Assembly (NCBI GenBank): GCA_018065965.1
Contig: JAGHSH010000270.1
Span: 1-6,098 of the forward strand
Length of the DNA stretch: 6,098 nt
Source: Candidatus Apopatocola equi
GTDB taxonomy: Bacteria > Bacillota > Clostridia > Oscillospirales > Oscillospiraceae
Reading direction: 5' to 3'
Shown here: piece by piece, positions 1 through 5,132 of the stretch
How positions within the stretch are numbered: the first letter of the stretch is position 1
Layout of the letters: each line of letters starts with the position of its first letter
Made by a program: the position numbers and the translations under genes
The notes under the pieces: model-generated
Database searches by the model: none
Seen by the model: only the letters and a program-made list of their open reading frames with translations
What the model was told of the DNA's origin: nothing

Positions 1-166
1 GTCATGATGGTAGCGGGTTGGAGTTCACCAGCACCACCGCATAGCCCTCTTCCTTGAGAGCCAGGCAGGCCTGGGTGCCCGCATAGTCGAACTCGGCAGC
101 CTGACCGATGACGATGGGGCCCGAGCCGATGATCATGATCTTTTTGATGTCTGTACGCTTAGCCAT
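1..166 (-). CDS. carB: Carbamoyl-phosphate synthase large subunit, N-terminal fragment with apparent frameshift
   Basis: CarB makes carbamoyl phosphate from glutamine-derived ammonia, bicarbonate and ATP, in the cytoplasm with CarA, for pyrimidine and arginine synthesis. The visible N-terminus begins MAKRTDIKKIMIIGSGPIVI and continues GQAAEFDYAGTQACLALKEE, then VVLVNSNP. These are the hallmark first nucleotide-binding motifs of CarB. The start at 164-166 has a strong AGGGAGGA site about 7 nt upstream and overlaps the end of pyrC by 8 bp, so the two are translated together. The frame breaks near positions 13-17. The family motif NSNPATIMT would need one more G, and as written the frame reads NSNPLPS and stops at 2-4. 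Restoring a single base gives exactly NPATIMT to the edge. This is either a real frameshift or, perhaps more likely for an essential gene at an edge, a sequence error. The rest of the gene (about 1,070 residues in the family) lies outside the window. Confidence 0.93.
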
Positions 167-1313
167 TTCTGTTCCTCCCTGTATCTTCGTAAACGGTTTT
201 TCCTCTGCATACGGTTTTGATGACCCTGCCGTAAACCTCCATGCCCGTGAAGGGGCTGCTCTTTCCCATGGAATGGAAATCGGAGGGATCTACTGTGTAG
301 GCGCTGCCAAGATCGATGAGCGTATAATCTCTTTCCGGATCCAGCCGGATGCCGAAGCGCCTGCAGGGGTTGGTGTGGAGCTTTTCGACCAGCTTCTCCA
401 GACTCATGAGGCCGCTCCGCACCAGCGCGGTATAGAGCACCGGGAAGGCTGTCTCCAGTCCCACAACGCCCATGGCGCTTTTCTCCAGTCCCCTGCCCTT
501 TTCCTCGGCGGAGTGGGGGGCGTGGTCGGTGGCGATCATGTCCACCGTTCCGTCCAGCAGTCCCTCCAGCAGAGCCTCCCGGTCTGCTCTGCCGCGCAGG
601 GGCGGGTTCATCTTGAAGCGTCCGTCCTCCTGCAGCTCATCCTCACAGAGGACGAGGTAATGGGGAGCGGTCTCACAGCTCACATCCAGCCCCTCGGCTT
701 TGGCCTGCCGGATGAGCGTGACGCTCTCCTTTGTGGAAACATGGCAGACATGGTAGCTCACGCCGGTTTCCCGGACCAGCGCCAGATCCCGTTCCACCTG
801 CCGCCACTCGCTCTCGGAGCAGATGCCCCGGTGGCCGTGGGCGCGGGCATAGGCCCCGTCATGAATATAGCCGCCCCGAAGCAGCTCATTGTCCTCGCAA
901 TGGGCTGCCACGAGCTTCCCGAGTGCCTTAGCACGCAGCATGGCCTGACGCATGAGCTCCCCGCTCTGCAGACCCTTGCCGTCATCACTGAAGGCGCAGA
1001 CGAAGGGTGCAAGCTCCTCCAGCGCCGCAAGCTGCTCCCCCTGCTCCCCTACCGTGATCGCACCGTAGGGCAGAACGGGAATGAGCGCACTCTTTTCGAT
1101 GATCTCCAGCTCCTGCCGGAGATGCGCCGGGGAATCGGGCACAGGGTTCAGATTCGGCATGGCGCAGACGGCGCAGTAGCCGCCGTGAGCCGCCGCCCTT
1201 GTACCGCTCTCCATGGTCTCCTTATAAGAAAAGCCCGGCTCACGGAAATGCACATGCACGTCCGCGAATCCGGGCAATCGAACGATATTCGGTCTGGATG
1301 CTGCTCTGTCCAT
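159..1313 (-). CDS. pyrC: Dihydroorotase, class I type
   Basis: This zinc amidohydrolase interconverts carbamoyl aspartate and dihydroorotate, the third step of de novo pyrimidine synthesis, in the cytoplasm. In the 384-residue product the metal and substrate motifs appear in order: HVHFREPG at 20-27 (two metal histidines plus the substrate arginine), MPN at 52-54, FSDDG at 108-112 (a bridging aspartate, as in class I enzymes, rather than the carboxylated lysine of class II), AHCED with H138, HVCHVST with H191, NPPLR at 236-240, and ATDHAPH with catalytic D263. I chose the start at 1311-1313 because a GGAGGAGG site lies about 7 nt upstream. The ATG six codons earlier (1329-1331) lies within that site. 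The HVH motif sits only 20 residues in, so much of the N-terminal beta-sandwich part of typical class I enzymes (about 425 residues) is missing. It is followed directly by carB with an 8 bp overlap, and no carA is seen. The upstream leader carries a putative PyrR attenuator. Confidence 0.96.
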   Translation of the reverse strand: MDRAASRPNIVRLPGFADVHVHFREPGFSYKETMESGTRAAAHGGYCAVCAMPNLNPVPDSPAHLRQELEIIEKSALIPVLPYGAITVGEQGEQLAALEELAPFVCAFSDDGKGLQSGELMRQAMLRAKALGKLVAAHCEDNELLRGGYIHDGAYARAHGHRGICSESEWRQVERDLALVRETGVSYHVCHVSTKESVTLIRQAKAEGLDVSCETAPHYLVLCEDELQEDGRFKMNPPLRGRADREALLEGLLDGTVDMIATDHAPHSAEEKGRGLEKSAMGVVGLETAFPVLYTALVRSGLMSLEKLVEKLHTNPCRRFGIRLDPERDYTLIDLGSAYTVDPSDFHSMGKSSPFTGMEVYGRVIKTVCRGKTVYEDTGRNRNG

Positions 1314-1320
1314 GAAACTG

Positions 1321-1329
1321 CCTCCTCCC
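1321..1329 (-). promoter_or_regulatory. Ribosome binding site of pyrC
   Basis: GGGAGGAGG on the minus strand ends 7 nt before the ATG at 1311-1313. It fixes that start rather than the in-frame ATG at 1329-1331, which lies at the edge of the site. It lies just downstream of the leader terminator's U-run, so ribosomes can load only when transcription reads through. Confidence 0.8.
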
Positions 1330-1336
1330 ATTTGGT

Positions 1337-1367
1337 AAAAAAAAAGCCCTCGCCTTCAGGCAAGAGC
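1337..1367 (-). terminator. Intrinsic terminator in the pyrC leader (attenuator)
   Basis: In the minus-strand RNA, GCUCUUGCC (1367-1359) pairs over 9 bp with GGCGAGGGC (1354-1346) across a UGAA loop, with two G-U pairs. Nine uridines follow (1345-1337). It sits between the pyrC promoter and the pyrC ribosome binding site, so it cannot end an upstream gene on this transcript and must act as an attenuator. Its 5' arm is also complementary to a segment upstream (see the antiterminator entry). Confidence 0.87.
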
Positions 1368-1417
1368 ATACAAAGAAGCCGACACGGACAGCATCGGTTA
1401 CGGTATAGCGTCTTGCC
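1359..1417 (-). promoter_or_regulatory. Putative antiterminator helix of the pyrC leader
   Basis: GGCAAGA (1417-1411) is perfectly complementary to UCUUGCC (1365-1359), the terminator's 5' arm. The helix extends by GC/GC and AUAC/GUAU pairs (1409-1403 with 1371-1366) across one-base bulges, for about 13 bp in total. The enclosed loop holds a smaller CCGA/UCGG hairpin. The helix uses bases needed by both the upstream PyrR-like hairpin and the downstream terminator, so it excludes both. Folding was done by eye, without an energy calculation. Confidence 0.72.
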
Positions 1418-1442
1418 GGTCACTCTGGGCCGCCTTAAAGAC
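1410..1442 (-). promoter_or_regulatory. PyrR binding-loop-like anti-antiterminator
   Basis: At the very 5' end of the pyrC transcript, GUCUU pairs with AAGAC as a lower stem. A UAAG internal bulge follows, then an upper stem (GC and GG against CC and GGC) topped by a loop containing CCAGAGUGA. This matches the known PyrR-binding RNA layout: lower stem, purine-rich 5' bulge within UUUAA, and upper stem with a CNGNGA-type loop. The recognition segment GGCCCAGAGUGACC departs from the known consensus ARUCCNGNGAGGYU at several places, including the last loop base (U for A), and it leaves a C/A mismatch in the upper stem. By analogy with the family, PyrR bound to UMP would stabilise this hairpin, block the antiterminator and let the terminator form. 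No pyrR gene is in the window. Confidence 0.72.
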
Positions 1443-1450
1443 TTCGCCGT

Positions 1451-1479
1451 ATTTTACCCGATTTTCCTTCCCCTGTCAA
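1451..1479 (-). promoter_or_regulatory. Sigma-70-type promoter of the pyrC-carB operon
   Basis: On the minus strand, a perfect -35 TTGACA (1479-1474) and a -10 TAAAAT (1456-1451) are separated by exactly 17 bp. Transcription should start near 1444, leaving a leader of about 130 nt whose first structure is the PyrR-like hairpin. The promoter lies just downstream of the terminator of the upstream minus-strand gene, so the operon is an independent unit. Confidence 0.87.
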
Positions 1480-1503
1480 CAGCAGATGAAGAAAAATGAC
1501 ATG

Positions 1504-1548
1504 AAAAAGCTCTGCGGAAACTGGGCATTTTAACCAGTTTCCACAGAG
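1504..1548 (-). terminator. Intrinsic terminator after the DUF218 gene
   Basis: A 15 bp stem (1548-1534 with 1524-1510) with a 9-base loop is followed by C and five uridines on the minus strand. The only imperfect pair (1543 with 1515) is U-G in the minus-strand RNA but would be an A/C mismatch on the other strand. This supports minus-strand use. It begins 32 bp after the stop codon of the DUF218 gene. Confidence 0.85.
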
Positions 1549-1580
1549 TTCTCCGCAAAAGCAGGCAGCGTTCAGGGGGT

Positions 1581-2333
1581 TCAGGCCGTCAGATAGAACT
1601 TCACCACGCCGAAAAACTCCCGCAGGAGGTTGTTGGGCAGAAAGCCGACGGGGGTATAGGCAGCAATGCCGCAGACATTTTCGATCCCGACGCGCTTCGC
1701 CGTCTGAACCGCTCTGAACACATGGAAATTGTTGGTGACTACGCCCACGGAGGCATTTTCATCGGCTATGAGCTTCTTGCTGAAGCTGAGGTTTTCCCAT
1801 GTGCTGCCGGAATCCGGCTCCTGCAGGATCCGTTCCGGCGCAATGCCGTTCTCCACCAGATAGCGCTCCATGCCCTCCGACTCCGGGAAGGGCTCGTTAT
1901 AGCCCTGACCGCCGGAGACGATGCACACTGTATCCGGGTTGCGGCGCAGATATTCCAGCGCCACCCACAGCCGACAGTTCAGAATGGGGCTGGGGCCGTC
2001 CTCATAGACCTGCGCTCCCAGCACGATGATATAATCCAGTCCCTCCGTGCCCTTGTCAAAAAAGCGGCTCATGATGCAGCCCTCCACAAGGACGAAGAAC
2101 AGCAGCGCCGCGCAGAGCAGCACGCAGATCACGCGCCGGGCGGGCTTCGGCAGCCTGCCCCACAGAGAATGCTTTACGCCCAGCGCCAGAGCGGCGCACA
2201 GCAGCCCCAGCAGAAGCCAGACGGCAAAAAACGCCGTGCCGGAACCGGCAAGCAGCACCTTCACCCCGTAGAGCTCGCAGCACACTGCGAGGATCAGCAG
2301 AATGACAAAGAGCTTCCGTTCCTTATTTTTCAT
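1581..2333 (-). CDS. DUF218 (YdcF/ElyC/SanA-like) membrane-anchored protein
   Basis: The product is a 250-residue protein with three likely membrane helices (about 9-29, 33-53 and 66-86) followed by a DUF218 domain from about residue 98. Domain signatures are DYIIVLGAQV at 100-109, P114/P116 and R121 of the first motif, SGGQG at 140-144, SEGM at 152-155, GIAPERI, the EPDSGSTWEN segment at 172-181, and VVTNNFHVFRA with H204 and R207. DUF218 proteins such as SanA and ElyC in E. coli are linked to envelope integrity or lipid carrier metabolism, but the reaction is not established, so no gene symbol is given. An AAGGA site lies about 10 nt before the ATG at 2331-2333. It is transcribed away from the SdpI-family gene. 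A weak TTGATA box (2435-2430) with a TATATA (2414-2409) 15 bp on could be its promoter, sharing AT-rich DNA with the divergent promoter, but this is uncertain. It has its own terminator. Confidence 0.9.
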   Translation of the reverse strand: MKNKERKLFVILLILAVCCELYGVKVLLAGSGTAFFAVWLLLGLLCAALALGVKHSLWGRLPKPARRVICVLLCAALLFFVLVEGCIMSRFFDKGTEGLDYIIVLGAQVYEDGPSPILNCRLWVALEYLRRNPDTVCIVSGGQGYNEPFPESEGMERYLVENGIAPERILQEPDSGSTWENLSFSKKLIADENASVGVVTNNFHVFRAVQTAKRVGIENVCGIAAYTPVGFLPNNLLREFFGVVKFYLTA

Positions 2334-2385
2334 GAATACAGGTTCCTTTCCGAGAAAACGCGCAGCCGGGCGACAGCCGTCCGAG

Positions 2386-2414
2386 TTGACAGAAGAAGAA
2401 GTTCATGGTATATA
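2386..2414 (+). promoter_or_regulatory. Promoter of the SdpI-family gene
   Basis: A perfect -35 TTGACA (2386-2391) lies 17 bp before TATATA (2409-2414), and TG at 2406-2407 forms an extended -10. An overlapping TATAAT at 2413-2418 is too far from the -35 (21 bp) to be the first choice. The start of transcription would be near 2421, about 35 nt before the gene's ATG. Confidence 0.68.
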
Positions 2415-2440
2415 TAATACAACATTTTATATCAAAAGTC

Positions 2441-2446
2441 AAGGAG
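2441..2446 (+). promoter_or_regulatory. Ribosome binding site of the SdpI-family gene
   Basis: AAGGAG lies 9 nt before the ATG at 2456-2458. This decides the start in favour of 2456. The in-frame ATG at 2405 lies upstream of the -10 element and the predicted transcript start, so it cannot be used from this promoter. Confidence 0.8.
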
Positions 2447-2455
2447 ACGTGTCGA

Positions 2456-3124
2456 ATGAAGAAGCTCTATGCCCTCATCGCAGCTGCCGTTGTGCTGAGT
2501 TTCGCTGCGGCGGCGGTGTTTCTGATGCTCTCGCCGGACATCGTTCCCATGCATTATAACTTTGCCGGAGAGATCGACCGCTTCGGCAGCAAATACGAAA
2601 ATCTGATCTTCCCCTTTCTCTCTCTGCTCACGGGCGCTGTATTTCTGCTCTGCGCCCGTTCCATGGGCAGGCGGGGAGAGGTCGGCAGCGTGAAAGCCCT
2701 GCTGATCACCGGTGCGGTAACGGTCTTTTTCTTTGACGGTCTCGGCATTTTCTTCATGCAGAAGGATCTCGCCTTCGCAGCCGGGGAGGCGGTTTCCGTC
2801 AGCGCCGGGCAGATCGTCCGCTTCACCGGAGCTGCCACCGGAATATTACTGATATGCCTCGGCTGCGCCATGCCCCGGGTCGCTCGCAATTCCCTCTTCG
2901 GGCTGCGGACACGGTGGAGCATGGCCTCCGACCGCCTTTGGGAAAAAAGCCAGCGCTTTGCCGGCAGGAGCGCCGCAGGAACGGGAGCGCTCATGACCGC
3001 GCTGGCCCTGTGGAGTCCGGAGGGTGCGGTGCTGTATCTGAGCGGCGCCGCGGTACTGGTCTGGGCCGCCGCGTGCGTGCTTGCTTCCTATCTCTACTAC
3101 CGCGCCGAAAAAACGGAGCCATAA
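2456..3124 (+). CDS. SdpI-family membrane protein with DUF1648 domain
   Basis: The product is a 222-residue integral membrane protein with about six hydrophobic segments (roughly 4-26, 48-67, 79-100, 117-138, 172-187 and 191-212). Residues 31-46 carry the DUF1648 signature, P-x-H-Y-N-F-A-G-E-I-D-R-F-G-S-K (with M32). Residues 145-170 match the SdpI C-terminal motif: NSLFGLRTRWSMASD, then LWEKSQRFAG. In Bacillus subtilis, SdpI protects cells from the SDP cannibalism toxin and sequesters the SdpR repressor at the membrane. Many relatives in other Firmicutes have no known toxin partner. Here no sdpABC or sdpR homologue is seen nearby, so immunity to a bacteriocin-like peptide is only a family-level guess. 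The gene stands alone, with its own promoter and a hairpin terminator 9 nt after the stop, divergent from the DUF218 gene. Confidence 0.88.
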   Translation: MKKLYALIAAAVVLSFAAAAVFLMLSPDIVPMHYNFAGEIDRFGSKYENLIFPFLSLLTGAVFLLCARSMGRRGEVGSVKALLITGAVTVFFFDGLGIFFMQKDLAFAAGEAVSVSAGQIVRFTGAATGILLICLGCAMPRVARNSLFGLRTRWSMASDRLWEKSQRFAGRSAAGTGALMTALALWSPEGAVLYLSGAAVLVWAAACVLASYLYYRAEKTEP

Positions 3125-3132
3125 GGGCATAC

Positions 3133-3179
3133 AAAAAAGGGTACATTGCAAAACGAACGATTGCAGTGTACCCTTTTTT
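3133..3179 (+). terminator. Intrinsic terminator of the SdpI-family gene
   Basis: A 13 bp stem (3139-3151 with 3161-3173) is extended by six A on the 5' side and six T on the 3' side, giving up to 19 pairs with a 9-base loop. The one wobble, T3146 with G3166, is allowed in plus-strand RNA but not in the opposite strand. The A/T flanks mean it could also stop transcripts coming from the right. Confidence 0.9.
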
Positions 3180-3242
3180 CTATATACTCATAACCGCGCA
3201 GGGTGCCATGGGGACAAAAACACGGGGAGGCCTCAAAACAGA
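3180..3242. other. Spacer between two related hairpins
   Basis: I see no gene, promoter or repeat in these 63 bases between the convergent transcription units. They hold only the T-rich tail of the minus-strand terminator at 3243-3288. Confidence 0.6.
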
Positions 3243-3288
3243 AAACCGGGTACGCTGTAAAACGGCTCTTTTGCAGCGTACCCGGTTT
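3234..3288 (-). terminator. Intrinsic terminator of the symporter-M20-VOC operon
   Basis: A near-perfect 20 bp stem (3243-3262 with 3269-3288) has a 6-base loop. On the minus strand it is followed by a T-rich tract with a few interruptions. It starts 2 bp after the stop codon of the VOC gene. The single non-Watson-Crick pair (T3258 with G3273) is a wobble in plus-strand RNA but an A/C mismatch in minus-strand RNA, near the loop, so the helix remains strong either way. The core closely resembles the hairpin at 3139-3173. Confidence 0.82.
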
Positions 3289-3290
3289 GA

Positions 3291-3650
3291 TTACAGTATG
3301 CCCTCCGTCAGCTCCACCGGCAGACCGTCGGGGTCATGAAGGAAGGTAAGGCGGCTTCCGTTCAGCTCCCGGATAGGTTCGGCCTCCAGTCCCAGCTCGT
3401 CCAGCGTGCGCTGCACGTCGTCCACATGAAGCGCCAGATGGCGGAGTCCCAGCGCCTCGGGTGCGTTCGGACGCGGCGGGCGCGAAGGGTCGAGAAACAG
3501 CTCCAGCGTGATGCCGTAGCCGCTGAGGAAAAGCACCGTGTCGTGCTCCCGCTCCCGGCGGCTGACGGTGCGGAAGCCCAGCTTCTCATAAAAACACACG
3601 GACTCCTCCGAGGAGCCGAAGATCGCTATGTGATCCATTCCCAAAATCAT
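3291..3650 (-). CDS. VOC (glyoxalase/bleomycin-resistance-like) family protein
   Basis: The product is a 119-residue protein, the size of a single VOC domain built from two beta-alpha-beta-beta-beta modules. The four usual metal-binding positions are present: H7 (MDHIAI), E50 (ITLELF), H71 (LRHLALHVDD) and E113 (PVELTE). It also has the FYEKLGF segment at 20-26 and DPDG at 106-109, typical of the YaeR/lactoylglutathione-lyase-like branch. VOC proteins include glyoxalase I, dioxygenases, epimerases and resistance proteins. With all ligands kept this is probably an active metalloenzyme, but its substrate cannot be read from sequence. AAGGA lies about 10 nt before the ATG at 3648-3650. The gene is 30 bp after the M20 peptidase gene on the same strand with no terminator between, so it is likely the last gene of that operon. 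Confidence 0.9.
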   Translation of the reverse strand: MILGMDHIAIFGSSEESVCFYEKLGFRTVSRREREHDTVLFLSGYGITLELFLDPSRPPRPNAPEALGLRHLALHVDDVQRTLDELGLEAEPIRELNGSRLTFLHDPDGLPVELTEGIL

Positions 3651-3680
3651 GCGTGCAGTCTTCCTTTATTATTCTGCTGC

Positions 3681-5132
3681 TCAGCGTTCTTCCTGCATCC
3701 GGATGAGGCACTTGTAGTAATCCACCGCACCGGGCAGCACGTTTACGCTGATATTTTCATCGATGCCGTGCATTCTCCCCAGCTGGTCGGCATCCACCGC
3801 CGTGGGGGTAAAGCGAACGCAGGCATCACAGACCGGGTCGAAGAAGCGGGAATCCGTCCCGCCCGTGACCACATAGGGCATGACGCCAAGCTGCGGGAAG
3901 ATCTTCCCGATGCAGGCAAGGGTCATCCGGTAGGGCTCGCCGTTGAGATCCAGGGAACGGGAATAGTCATTGCCCGTGACCCACTCGGTCTCAATGTCAT
4001 ATTTCGCGGCCAGCTCCGTAATGATGCGGTTGGATTCCTCCAGCCCCTGATGGGGGATGTAGCGCAGGTTGCCGGTGACCCATGCCTCCTGCGGGATGAC
4101 GTTATACCCGTCGGAGCCCTTCTGCATGGTAAAGGCAATGGTAGTCTGAAGCATGGCGGCGGCCTCGGCAGAGATCATGGGAAGGAGTTTCTTCACGAGA
4201 GGTCTGAGCAGGGGCAGGTTCACCATGACCAGCTTGAGACCGAAGCTGCTGGCATAGGGGGCAAGATTGCGGAACATGCCGTCCACCGCCTCGGAGAAGC
4301 GGACCTTGAAGGGGCTGCGGCGCTCCACCTCCGCCTCAAACTTCGCAAGGCGGGCAATGGGTGTGTTCCTGGGGGGCGTGGAGGAATGACCGCCGTTGGA
4401 GCGGGCGATGAAGCGCATATCGCCGTAGCCCTTTTCAAAAATACCGATGGCGGCAAAGCTGCCCTTGACACCGGCGATGGGATCCTCGATGATGCTGCCG
4501 CCCTCGTCACAGAGCATGAAAAGGCGGATGTTCCGCTCCTGCAGCCAGCGGCACATTTTCGGTGCGCCGTCGCCGCCGATTTCCTCAGTGCAGGAGGAGC
4601 CCAGATACACATCGCAGCGGGGGCGGTAGCCCTCCGCCAGCAGCTCCTCCACAGCCTGATAGAAGGAGAAAACGCCGTTTTTGATGTCGCCCGCACCCCG
4701 GCCGTAGAGCTTGCCGTCTACGATCTCGCCGGAGAAGGGATCGTGCGTCCACTCACCCTCGGCAGGGACTACGTCCTGATGGGAGATGATCATGATGGGA
4801 GCGAGGGTATCGTCAGTTCCCTTCCATTTCATCATCAGGTTGCCGTCGATCTCGATCTTCTCCAACTCGGCGAACACCCGGGGAAAGAGCTCCGCAAGCA
4901 GAGCGTGGAAGCCCCGGAATTTCTCCACATCGGGGGCATCCCGGTAGGAAACCGTTTCATAGCGCACCATACGGGAGAGCTTCTCGCCGTAGGCGGCGAT
5001 GCGCTCCTGATCCTCGGAGGGCGTGTAGATCGCTTCTTTTTTACCCGTGCAGAGGGTGCGGACGGCCAGAACAGCGACAAACAGCAGCAGGGCGATCAGC
5101 AGCCCCAGCAGCAGCTTCAGGGCAGTCATCAT
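3681..5132 (-). CDS. M20 family metallopeptidase, carboxypeptidase S/PM20D1-like, membrane-anchored
   Basis: The product is a 483-residue co-catalytic zinc hydrolase. An N-terminal hydrophobic segment (about 5-25) looks like an uncleaved anchor. Metal and catalytic residues are H118 and D120 (SHQDVVP), D149 (GRGAGDIKNG), E183/E184 (TEEIGG), D209 (CDEGG) and H455 (MHGIDE). The lid domain, about 225-375, contains GGHSS with H249. GGTDSRFF at 424-431 is typical of the carboxypeptidase S branch. Family members cleave C-terminal amino acids from short peptides or hydrolyse N-acyl amino acids, and the exact substrate here is unknown. The start ATG at 5130-5132 overlaps the stop of the upstream symporter gene in an ATGA arrangement, with GGAGGT 8 nt upstream inside that gene, suggesting translational coupling. 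A second ATG follows directly (5127-5129). The side of the membrane on which the catalytic domain lies is not clear from the flanking charges. Confidence 0.92.
   Translation of the reverse strand: MMTALKLLLGLLIALLLFVAVLAVRTLCTGKKEAIYTPSEDQERIAAYGEKLSRMVRYETVSYRDAPDVEKFRGFHALLAELFPRVFAELEKIEIDGNLMMKWKGTDDTLAPIMIISHQDVVPAEGEWTHDPFSGEIVDGKLYGRGAGDIKNGVFSFYQAVEELLAEGYRPRCDVYLGSSCTEEIGGDGAPKMCRWLQERNIRLFMLCDEGGSIIEDPIAGVKGSFAAIGIFEKGYGDMRFIARSNGGHSSTPPRNTPIARLAKFEAEVERRSPFKVRFSEAVDGMFRNLAPYASSFGLKLVMVNLPLLRPLVKKLLPMISAEAAAMLQTTIAFTMQKGSDGYNVIPQEAWVTGNLRYIPHQGLEESNRIITELAAKYDIETEWVTGNDYSRSLDLNGEPYRMTLACIGKIFPQLGVMPYVVTGGTDSRFFDPVCDACVRFTPTAVDADQLGRMHGIDENISVNVLPGAVDYYKCLIRMQEER

Noticed and set aside
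108..1499. Long open frame on the plus strand opposite pyrC
   Set aside because: It is antisense to a clear dihydroorotase, has no ribosome binding site, runs through the pyrC leader, and has no recognisable domain. Long antisense frames are common opposite GC-rich genes.
1443..1503. Possible small leader peptide upstream of the PyrR-like loop
   Set aside because: This stretch holds the promoter, and the predicted transcript starts near 1444, so it is not transcribed from that promoter.
1722..2417. Plus-strand open frame opposite the DUF218 gene
   Set aside because: It is a shadow of the DUF218 gene, without a start signal or domain, and it overlaps the divergent promoter.
2405..2455. Upstream in-frame ATG for the SdpI-family gene
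   Set aside because: It lies upstream of the -10 element and expected transcript start. The ATG at 2456 has a good AAGGAG site and begins a normal membrane segment.
3133..3288. Pair of inverted repeats as possible mobile element ends or a CRISPR unit
   Set aside because: Only two copies are present, each is itself a palindrome with terminator features next to a stop codon, and there is no transposase, target duplication or regular spacer array.
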